Shown here in pieces: positions 33,475 to 40,331 of a DNA stretch of 64,000 nucleotides; the stretch's first letter is position 1; each line of letters starts with the position of its first letter. A program made the translations under genes and the position numbers. Source of the DNA: Solidesulfovibrio fructosivorans JJ]. GTDB lineage: Bacteria; Desulfobacterota; Desulfovibrionia; Desulfovibrionales; Desulfovibrionaceae. Under the pieces are notes generated by a model. That model was not told where the DNA came from and ran no database searches. It saw only the letters and a program-made list of their open reading frames with translations. The DNA lies in NCBI RefSeq assembly GCF_000179555.1, contig NZ_AECZ01000001.1, forward strand, positions 62,001-126,000, given 5' to 3'.

Positions 33475-34455
33475 TTAAAACTCCACCACAACCTTCAGCG
33501 CGCCCGGGCGGGCGGCGGCGGCCATGGCCTGGGGAAATTCCGTGAAGGGATAGGCTGCTTCGATCAGCGGCGAGACGTCCACCAGCCTGTCGCGCAGAAA
33601 GGCCGTGGCCAGTTTGAAATTGCCGCACCGCGAGCCGACGAGGGTGATTTCGTCCACCACCACCCGGGCCATGTTGACCGGGGTCGGGGCGAAGGTGGTG
33701 GTCTTGAGCACGATGGTCCCTTCCGGGCGCGTCAGGTCCAGGGCATGGGCGAGGCCTTCGGGCCGGCCCGTGGCCTCGATGACCACATCGAAGCGGCCGA
33801 ATTCCTCGAGTAAAGCGGCGGCGAGGCCGTCATGGCTGTCGTGGCGGCGTGTGGCCACACCCTGGGCGGCGGCGATGGCCAGCTTGCGGGCGTGCCGGCC
33901 GGCCAGGACGATGTCCGGGCACTGGTGGCGCAGGGCGCAGGCGGACAGGATGCCGAGCTTGCCGTCGCCAAGCGCCAGCACGGACATGTCGGCGGTGAGA
34001 TGGAGTTGTTGCCCGGGTTCCAGGGCGGCGGCCAGGGGCTCGATGAAAACCGCTTCGCTGTCCGGTATGTTGTCCGGGATTTCGTGGAGCAGCGAAACCG
34101 GCATGGTGACGTAACGGGCAAAGGCGCCGTCCTTGCCGGCGATGCCGAGGGTCGTGCGGTTGGGACAGTGGCGCGGCCCGGCGGTCAGGCAGGTCGGGCA
34201 ATGGCCGCAGCCCAGGTTGATTTCCGCCGTCACCCGCTTCCCGACCAGTTCCGGATGGTCCGGGGCCTCGGCCACGACGGCCGCGAATTCGTGGCCCGGG
34301 ATGCCGGAAAAGCCCATGTAGCCCTTGAGCAGCTCCAGATCGGTGTTGCAGATGCCGGCCATGCGGACCTCGAGCAGCGCTTCGCCGGAACGCGGCCGGG
34401 GATCGGGCCGCTCCACCATGGATACGCTTCCGTTTTCAAAGACGACAGCCTGCAT
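33475..34455 (-). CDS. Zinc-dependent alcohol dehydrogenase, MDR family
   Basis: A 326-residue medium-chain dehydrogenase. Catalytic-zinc ligands are Cys36 in MAGICNTDLE and His55-Glu56 in GIPGHEFAAVV. The structural-zinc lobe is CGHCPTCLTAGPRHC (near 83-97). The cofactor fold starts at MSVLALGDGKLGILSA (near 160); the glycine pattern is GDGKLG. It ends with PGALKVVVEF. It oxidises or reduces an alcohol/polyol with NAD(P); the substrate cannot be told. ATG 34455 has AGGAGCCGCCC upstream. The long upstream frame is a shadow of the RluD gene. Confidence 0.92.
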   Translation of the reverse strand: MQAVVFENGSVSMVERPDPRPRSGEALLEVRMAGICNTDLELLKGYMGFSGIPGHEFAAVVAEAPDHPELVGKRVTAEINLGCGHCPTCLTAGPRHCPNRTTLGIAGKDGAFARYVTMPVSLLHEIPDNIPDSEAVFIEPLAAALEPGQQLHLTADMSVLALGDGKLGILSACALRHQCPDIVLAGRHARKLAIAAAQGVATRRHDSHDGLAAALLEEFGRFDVVIEATGRPEGLAHALDLTRPEGTIVLKTTTFAPTPVNMARVVVDEITLVGSRCGNFKLATAFLRDRLVDVSPLIEAAYPFTEFPQAMAAAARPGALKVVVEF

Positions 34456-34581
34456 GGGCGGCTCCTTTTTGTCTGGCGCAATCGGGGAAAACAACCTAAC
34501 CCTTTCATACGGTTTGCTCAATTGGCCTTGCGCCGAGGCGCGGGGCCGGTAACGGACGTTTTTCGAGGCGACGTAGGCGTG

Positions 34582-36234
34582 ATGCGACAAGATATGGTAT
34601 GCGAGGCGGTTTTCGATCCGGCGACGGACGGCGGGCGGGGCACGCGGCTGGATGTGTTTTGGACCGCCCGGCTGGCGGGGGAGGATGTCACCCGGGCGCG
34701 GGTCCGGGCGGCCATCGAGGAGGGGCGGGCGACCGTGGACGGCGCGGTCTGCCGTAAACCCGGGACCAAGCTTCGCGGCGGCGAGGCGCTGGGCCTGCGC
34801 TTGCCGGCGCTTTCCAGCGAGACGGAGGCCGAGGCCGGGGCGCTGAAACTCCTCCATGCGGACACGGACGTGATCGTGCTCGACAAGCCGGCCGGGCTCA
34901 CCGTGCATCCGGCCCCCGGACTGCCCGAGGGCACCCTGGTCAATCGGCTCTTGTACCGTTTCCCGCAGCTTCGCGACATGGCCGGCGAGCGTCCGGGCAT
35001 CGTCCACCGCCTGGACAAGGATACGAGCGGGCTTTTGCTCGTGGCCCTGACCGAATCCGCCAGGCAGGCCCTCGCCGCCGATTTCGCGGCGCGCAGGGTG
35101 CGAAAGACCTATCTGGCCCTGGTCCATGGGCGGCCGGAGCGGGACGGCGGGGATATCCGCTTGCCCATCGGCCGCGATCCCAAACATCGGGCCAAAATGG
35201 CCGTTGTGGCCAAGGGCGGGCGCGAAGCCAGAAGCCGGTGGCGGCTGGTCTGGAGCGCGCCGGACGCAGCGGCGAGCCTGCTTGAAGTGGACATCTTCAC
35301 CGGCCGCACCCATCAGATCCGGGTGCATCTGGCGGCCATCGGCCATCCCATTGTTGGTGACGCGGTTTACGGCGCGTCGCGGCAGAACGACTGGAAGCGC
35401 CGGCCCGGCGTTTTGTCCGGGCTGGCCACGCGCCAGATGCTCCATGCCTGGAAGCTGTCCTTCACCCATCCGGGCACCGGGGAGACATGCGCTTACCGCT
35501 GCCCGCCGCCTCCGGATTTCTGGCGGCTGGTGCTGCTTCTCGGCCGGCGCTGCCAGCGGGTGGGCCTGGTCGGCATGCCGGGTTGCGGCAAGTCGGCCTT
35601 GCTCAGGGTCTTCGAGGCTGCCGGCTATCCGGTTTTTTCCGCCGACGCGGCCGTGGGGCGGCTCTACGCTCCCGAGGGGGGCGGAGCGCATATGCTGGCC
35701 GGGCGTTTCGGCGAGGCGGCGCTGGCCCCGGACGGTTCCGTCGATAAACGCTGGTTGCTTGGGCGCATGCTCGAAAGCGAACCGTTTCGGCGCGAGGTCA
35801 TGGAGCTGGTGCATCCGCTGGTCCGGGCCGAGCTGGATGCGTTTCTGGAGGCAAATGCCACTGTCCGGGCGGCCTTTGCCGAGGTGCCGCTGCTGTTCGA
35901 ATCGGGCTGGCCATGGCGGGAGGTGGCGGACCTTGTTGTCGGGGTTCGTTGTTCCTTGGGGACGCGCCGGGAGCGTCTGACCGGGGGACGCGGCTGGGAT
36001 GGGGATCTCGCCGACCGCATGGACGGCTGGCAGTGGCCTGAGGAGGCCAAGCTCGCCAAATGCCGGTTCGTGGTGGACAATGACGGGGACCGGGACGCCC
36101 TGGCGCGTCAGGGGCGTGAGGTCCTGGCCGGACTGGCCGCGCTTCGTCGCGGGGACGCCTGGGATCGCCTGCGGTGGCTGCGGGAACGGGGATATGCCCC
36201 GGGGCCCGGGAGCGTTCCCTGGGACGCGGCATGA
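34582..36234 (+). CDS. coaE: Fused RluD-type pseudouridine synthase and dephospho-CoA kinase
   Basis: A 550-residue protein joining two unrelated enzymes. Residues 1-85 are an S4-like RNA-binding part. Residues 86-310 are an RluA/RluD-type rRNA pseudouridine synthase with catalytic Asp145 in GIVHRLDKDTSGLLL and the later FTGRTHQIRVHL. Residues 325-550 are dephospho-CoA kinase (last step of coenzyme A synthesis) with P-loop GMPGCGKS (331-338), SADAAVGRLY and VHPLVRAEL. The P-loop is less typical than GGIGSGKS. One reading frame covers both without a break. I take ATG 34582; Met5 (34594) is equally possible. The stop overlaps the rhomboid start. Confidence 0.92.
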   Translation: MRQDMVCEAVFDPATDGGRGTRLDVFWTARLAGEDVTRARVRAAIEEGRATVDGAVCRKPGTKLRGGEALGLRLPALSSETEAEAGALKLLHADTDVIVLDKPAGLTVHPAPGLPEGTLVNRLLYRFPQLRDMAGERPGIVHRLDKDTSGLLLVALTESARQALAADFAARRVRKTYLALVHGRPERDGGDIRLPIGRDPKHRAKMAVVAKGGREARSRWRLVWSAPDAAASLLEVDIFTGRTHQIRVHLAAIGHPIVGDAVYGASRQNDWKRRPGVLSGLATRQMLHAWKLSFTHPGTGETCAYRCPPPPDFWRLVLLLGRRCQRVGLVGMPGCGKSALLRVFEAAGYPVFSADAAVGRLYAPEGGGAHMLAGRFGEAALAPDGSVDKRWLLGRMLESEPFRREVMELVHPLVRAELDAFLEANATVRAAFAEVPLLFESGWPWREVADLVVGVRCSLGTRRERLTGGRGWDGDLADRMDGWQWPEEAKLAKCRFVVDNDGDRDALARQGREVLAGLAALRRGDAWDRLRWLRERGYAPGPGSVPWDAA

Positions 36235-36956
36235 TCCCGCTTCGCGACAATGTGCCGAGTTCCCGACGGCCGCTCGTGACCTGGACGATCATCGCCCTGT
36301 GCGCGCTGCTTTTTCTTTTCGAGCAGCTGTTGCCGAACCGCACGCTTTTCGAATTCCTGCATATCTACGGCGTGGTCCCGGCCCGCTACACCGACCCGGC
36401 CTATGCCGCCATTATGGGCTACCCCAAGGGCGGCTACGAATCCATGGTCACCTACATGTTTTTGCACGGCGGCTGGCTGCACTTTCTGCTCAACATGTGG
36501 GTGCTGTGGATTTTCGCCGACAATGTGGAAGAGGCGCTGGGACCGTTGCGGTTCGCCCTGTTCTACCTGGCCTGCGGCCTGATCGCCGTATGGACCCATA
36601 TCCTTTTCAACTGGAACGCCACCATGCCGGTGATCGGGGCCTCGGGGGCCATCGCCGGGGTGATGGGGGCCTATTTTCGCTTGTTTCCCCGGGCCAGGGT
36701 GGTGACGCTCATCCCGATATTCATCTTTCCCTGGATCATCGAACTGCCGGCCGTGGTTTTTCTGGGCATCTGGTTTGTCATCCAGCTTCTTTCCGGGCTC
36801 AGCGGCGCGGTCGGCGGCAGCGGGGCGGACAGCGTGGCGTTTTGGGCCCACGCCGGCGGTTTCGTCGCCGGACTTGGGCTGGTGCGCTGGATTTTGCCGC
36901 GCGGCTGCGCCTTCTGCTTCGATCCCCGCAACAGGCGGTACGACCGGGAAGGGTAG
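36231..36956 (+). CDS. Rhomboid family intramembrane serine protease
   Basis: A 241-residue polytopic inner-membrane protease. The catalytic dyad is Ser in GASGAIAGVMGAYF (near residue 144) and His in WAHAGGFVAGLGLV (near 206). The oxyanion-side HGGWLHFLLNMWVLWIF (about 80-96) is typical. At least six hydrophobic segments are visible, starting at LVTWTIIALCALLFLF. Start ATG 36231 overlaps the stop of the RluD-CoaE gene (ATGA). A short Cys-bearing tail GCAFCFDPRNRRYDREG follows. Substrates are unknown. Confidence 0.93.
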   Translation: MIPLRDNVPSSRRPLVTWTIIALCALLFLFEQLLPNRTLFEFLHIYGVVPARYTDPAYAAIMGYPKGGYESMVTYMFLHGGWLHFLLNMWVLWIFADNVEEALGPLRFALFYLACGLIAVWTHILFNWNATMPVIGASGAIAGVMGAYFRLFPRARVVTLIPIFIFPWIIELPAVVFLGIWFVIQLLSGLSGAVGGSGADSVAFWAHAGGFVAGLGLVRWILPRGCAFCFDPRNRRYDREG

Positions 36957-36977
36957 GGACGCTCCCCGGCCTTCTTC

Positions 36978-37631
36978 TTACAACGTCTGCGCCACCCAGA
37001 CGACACGGCCCACGATGCGGGCATGCCCCGCGATGTCCCCGGTCACGACATCCTCGACGGCCAGGCTGTCGTCTTTCCCCGCGATCTTCCGGTCCGCCCC
37101 TTGCCCGTAGGGCAGCATGCGCACCACCAACCCTTTGCCCTGAATGTCCATGGCAAAGGGTACGGTTTCTTCCCTGGTTGGCAGGGCGGCATCCGTCCCG
37201 TCCACGGCATCCCGGCGGGTGTCCACCACGAGGTAGGCACCTTTGCGGATGCGGGGTTCCAGGGCCGGGCTGTCCATGCGAATGACGAACCGGCTCGGTC
37301 CGACGATGCGCGGCGCCAGGGCGATGCGTTCGATCTCGCGCAACAGCCAGCGTCCGGTGCGGGGATGTGTGGAACTCATGGCGAAAACAGGCGTCATGGC
37401 CACCGGGCAATCGGGAGGGGCATCCCGGCCCTTCCCGTCGAAAACCCAATCCGGATCGAGGTCGTATTCGCGGCAATAGCGCATGACCCAAGCGTAAAAG
37501 GCGGCGGCGTCCATTTCGGTCGTCAGGGCGCATGTAATCAGGTCCAGGCGGTCGACGGCGTCTTTCGCACCTCTGGTGCGAAGGGCGGTCTTCAATCGGG
37601 CGAGAATGGAATCACGTGCTTCTTGTCCCAT
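36978..37631 (-). CDS. CI-like regulator with inactive S24 domain, copy 1
   Basis: A 217-residue protein related to the two regulators at 37811 and 38761. The C-terminal half is LexA/CI-type S24-like: RFVIRMDSPALEPRIRKGAY, then FAMDIQGKGLVVRML, ending in VGRVVWVAQTL. At the nucleophile position Ser is replaced by Ala123 (PALEP where SMEP is normal), and the lysine partner reads VRM, so neither catalytic residue is kept. The N-terminal part keeps the LDPDWVFDGKG hinge but lacks a clear recognition helix. ATG 37631 has GAGGGG upstream. It may act as a partner or antagonist of its paralogues rather than a self-cleaving repressor. Confidence 0.82.
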   Translation of the reverse strand: MGQEARDSILARLKTALRTRGAKDAVDRLDLITCALTTEMDAAAFYAWVMRYCREYDLDPDWVFDGKGRDAPPDCPVAMTPVFAMSSTHPRTGRWLLREIERIALAPRIVGPSRFVIRMDSPALEPRIRKGAYLVVDTRRDAVDGTDAALPTREETVPFAMDIQGKGLVVRMLPYGQGADRKIAGKDDSLAVEDVVTGDIAGHARIVGRVVWVAQTL

Positions 37632-37676
37632 GTAACCCCTCGAGTTTTTCACAAGATAAGCACGAATGATTTATAT

Positions 37677-37690
37677 GTAAATATATTTAC
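37677..37690. promoter_or_regulatory. Perfect AT-rich palindrome upstream of regulator copy 1
   Basis: GTAAATATATTTAC is a perfect 14-bp palindrome, 46 bases upstream of the copy 1 start within a very AT-rich stretch (37650-37745). It is a good candidate operator for one of the three regulators. Confidence 0.55.
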
Positions 37691-37746
37691 TCATATTAAT
37701 TCATAAATAATCCTTTTAATAAAAATGTAAACCTTTTCTAATTGAA

Positions 37747-37778
37747 AACAAAAATGCCGTCTCCGTTCGGGAGGCGGT
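37747..37778 (-). terminator. Intrinsic terminator after regulator copy 2
   Basis: On the minus strand CCGCCTCC pairs with GGAGACGG (one wobble) around a CGAAC-type loop and is followed by CATTTTTGTTTTC. It ends the copy 2 transcript before the copy 1 promoter region. Confidence 0.75.
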
Positions 37779-37810
37779 CAAGCAGGGGCCTGCAAAAGAG
37801 GAAAGGGCGG

Positions 37811-38491
37811 TCAGATTTCCTGGATCACCCAAACGGCCTTGCCGATGGGGGTGATTCCCGGGGTCTCCAGGGGAAGATGCTGCGCGGGGTGGGAAGGGTT
37901 ATCGGGGAGCAGGGAGAGGCGCTTGGCTTCAAGGTCGCGCACGACGCGCTTGATGACGAGCCCTTCGCCGGGAAAGTCGAGGGCATAGATTTCGCCGGTG
38001 CGTAGGCGGACGTCGTCGCAATCGATGCCGACATAGGCCCCGTGGCGGATGACCGGCTCCATGCCGGCATTGTCCATTTTGACCACCAGCAGGTGCGGTC
38101 GCGACAGCGATTCGATAAGCGGGATGCTCTCCAGGCTTTCCCGTATCCAGGAGCCGCTTTCGGAATTGGTGCGGGCCATGGCGTACACAGTCGCGCGCAT
38201 GGGCGCGGCCGCATATTCGTTGGCGGTTTCGCGCACCCCGGCCACGCCGTCGGCCAAGTTGAAGCCAGCCCGCCTGGACGCGGGTTCCTGGCCATACAGG
38301 ATCCAGTCGGGTTCCAGCCCGCAGGCCCGGTACAACGTGATGAGCCAACCGTCGGGAATGGTGTTTTTCTTTTTGGCGTCGGAAATGCTGGATTGCTTGA
38401 TGCCGAGCAGGTTTGCGATCTCAGTCTGGGTCCGGGTTTTTGTGGCCGCCTGGATCCTGGCATAAGCGTCTTCGAAGGTGTCGGGCTTCAC
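37811..38491 (-). CDS. CI-like regulator with inactive S24 domain, copy 2
   Basis: A 226-residue transcription regulator. The N-terminal helix-turn-helix (TRTQTEIANLLGIKQSSISD, residues 19-38) and the hinge LEPDWILYGQEP match the phage CI repressor HTH family. The C-terminal S24-like domain has VVKMDNAGMEPVIRHGAYVG, where the usual serine before MEP is Gly. The lysine is kept in LVIKRVV. Without serine, RecA-stimulated self-cleavage is not expected. It ends VGKAVWVIQEI-like, as in the paralogues. GTG 38491 has AGGAGGCTGC upstream. No phage structural genes lie beside it. Confidence 0.87.
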   Translation of the reverse strand: MKPDTFEDAYARIQAATKTRTQTEIANLLGIKQSSISDAKKKNTIPDGWLITLYRACGLEPDWILYGQEPASRRAGFNLADGVAGVRETANEYAAAPMRATVYAMARTNSESGSWIRESLESIPLIESLSRPHLLVVKMDNAGMEPVIRHGAYVGIDCDDVRLRTGEIYALDFPGEGLVIKRVVRDLEAKRLSLLPDNPSHPAQHLPLETPGITPIGKAVWVIQEI

Positions 38492-38760
38492 GCAGCCTCC
38501 TGCATGGCGGTGTTATGCATGGCAGGTTTCATATGGGGATTATGGCAACACTTGATTTTCTATTGTAATAGTCATGATTGATACGCGATTTTCCTGAAAG
38601 CGTCAACGCGCCGGCATTTCTGCATCGCCAACACTCCGACAAAGAAAAGAAAAGGCGGTTTGGTGAAGGAGCAACATCCCAGCGGACGAGCCGGGAACAG
38701 GCGAAGCCTTGTGCTGTTCCCGGCGCTGCCGTGGGACGTGGCGGCGTCTTGGGTGTGAAA
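38492..38760. other. Spacer between regulator copies 2 and 3
   Basis: About 270 bases with no gene. It has a direct repeat TGCATGGC (38503-38510 and 38517-38524 region), CTATT-GT-AATAG near 38560, and the inverted repeat at 38691-38723. It should hold the copy 2 promoter and operators. Confidence 0.45.
38691..38723. repeat. Inverted repeat downstream of regulator copy 3
   Basis: CCGGGAACAG and CTGTTCCCGG are perfect 10-bp arms around 13 bases. No T-run follows on the minus strand. It may be the 3' hairpin of the copy 3 transcript. Confidence 0.65.
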
Positions 38761-39459
38761 CTACAGTTCCTGGAAAACCCACGTGACGCGGCCGACAACG
38801 CGATCGGCCGCACCGTCGGCGGGAATGGTCTGATCGGCATAGGTCTGGTTTTCGGAGCGCAAGATGAGCCGGCTGTTTTCGGCGTCATGCACGACACGTT
38901 TGATGATCAGGCCTTCCATGGGCATATCGAGGGCGTACAAGCCGCCGGAGCGAATGGTTCTGCGGTCCTTGTCGATGCCGACATAGGCCCCGCGGTGGAT
39001 GACCGGTTCCATGTCGCTCTCGTCCATGCGCACGATGACGAGGGACGGCTTGTGGAACTGTTCCGGAACGGCCAGTGTTTCGGCGATGGTGACGGTTTCG
39101 TCTTGCTGTTCCGGTTCCGGCGCGGACATGGGAGCCACAGGCATCTGGTAATACTTGGGCTTGCGGCCATAGCCGTCGCCGGATTCCCGGACATGCAGGG
39201 CGCCGCCACGCTTCTCGCCGAGAAACTGCGGCTGTTCGCCGTCGATAATCCAGTTGGGATTGAGGTTGTATATCTGGTACAGTTTGATCAGCCAGCTGTC
39301 CGGAATGGATTGGCGGCGCTTGGCATCGGAAATGCTGGACTGCCGAATATCGAGCAGCTTGGCGATTTCCACTTGCGTGCGCATGCCGGTCGCTTGCTTG
39401 ATCCGGTCGAATGCCTCATCAAAGCGATTGATGGTTTCCTGAGGGATCCCTTCGTTCAT
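38761..39459 (-). CDS. CI-like regulator with inactive S24 domain, copy 3
   Basis: A 232-residue regulator, closest to copy 2. The HTH is MRTQVEIAKLLDIRQSSISD, with hinge LNPNWIIDGEQP. A Gln/Glu/Pro-rich linker follows, then the S24-like domain with VRMDESDMEPVIHRGAYVGI. Here Asp stands where the catalytic Ser is expected, while the lysine is kept in LIIKRVV. The end VVGRVTWVFQEL matches its paralogues. I choose Met6 (39459), which has GGAGG four bases upstream. All three copies share one orientation but each has its own spacer, so they look independently expressed. Confidence 0.87.
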   Translation of the reverse strand: MNEGIPQETINRFDEAFDRIKQATGMRTQVEIAKLLDIRQSSISDAKRRQSIPDSWLIKLYQIYNLNPNWIIDGEQPQFLGEKRGGALHVRESGDGYGRKPKYYQMPVAPMSAPEPEQQDETVTIAETLAVPEQFHKPSLVIVRMDESDMEPVIHRGAYVGIDKDRRTIRSGGLYALDMPMEGLIIKRVVHDAENSRLILRSENQTYADQTIPADGAADRVVGRVTWVFQEL

Positions 39460-39489
39460 AATGCCTCCGAGCACATCGTTTATTGCCTG

Positions 39490-39538
39490 ATATTCGCGGG
39501 AAGATGGCGCTTACGCGCGCTTTTCTTGTGGCGAATAT
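39490..39538. promoter_or_regulatory. Inverted half-sites upstream of regulator copy 3
   Basis: ATATTCGC (39490-39497) and GCGAATAT (39531-39538) are exact 8-bp inverted arms with centres about 41 bases apart, four helical turns. Between them is a second partial stem of GCGC/GCGC type. They lie 31 bases upstream of the copy 3 start and are a plausible operator pair. Confidence 0.45.
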
Positions 39539-40331
39539 TGCATTTACGTCAGTTGTTCCGCATTGCCTCTGCCACACATCCGTTATCCGGCGGCATCGAC
39601 CGGCAACGGCTGCCCAAAAAACAATTCATCTTTATTGGGGGTAATTTTTTCGTCATTTTGAGGTGGCATAGGAGTCGATACATGTCAGGATAGACACAAG
39701 TACAATATTATGGATGCTGATAAAGTATAAGTCAAGAATACATGCGGCACAGGGAAAACCAACCGGCTTTGAGGCGAATTAGACTGATGCGAATCCGGGG
39801 CAGTGTTGGCTTGTTAGCGGCAGGTCGTGGCATACACAACGCTCCGGCGGTCCTTTTCCTTGTAGGATGCGCCTGAAAACGGGGACTCTCCTTTGCCTTG
39901 GCAACTGTGGTGCCGTGTATATCTTTCCATCGCGCTTTCGGGCTTGACGGCACGTCTGCCCCAGGGGGGAAGACGTGTAAAAGGCGGCTGGCCCGATTGC
40001 GCTTCGCGCGGGGCCGGCTTGAGGCGGAGAAGTTCATGTTTGTCGGGTGCGCAGGGATGCCGGCCGGTTTTTGCCTCGTGCCCTTGCCTTCCAGAGGTCT
40101 TTGGAGAGAATCCTCATTTTTCCGAAGGGAACCGCTTCACCTGGCAACGAAATTTTCCTTTAAAAAATAGCGTATTATCCGATGACCATGCCATGGGTCA
40201 TCATCGTATCGACAAGGGGGCGGACTATCGGGCCCGCGAATGCCTACGATGCTTCAATCGGGCTGTCAATAATTTTCTACTAATTGGATAGATAATAACA
40301 ATCGATACTTGTGTAAAAAATGTATAAAAAG
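39539..40331. other. 790-base region without a recognised gene
   Basis: Between regulator copy 3 and the end of hypF no frame on either strand has a credible ribosome-binding site, codon pattern or motif. It contains an AT-rich stretch (39610-39740), a hairpin CACGTCT/AGACGTG at 39951-39977, GATGACC/GGTCATC around 40181-40202, and AT-rich sequence at 40260-40330. It may hold a decayed gene or a non-coding RNA; I cannot show either. Confidence 0.4.

Noticed and set aside
39732-40291. Frames of about 90-130 codons on both strands
   Set aside because: No ribosome-binding site, no motif, Arg/Cys/Ser-rich random-looking sequence.
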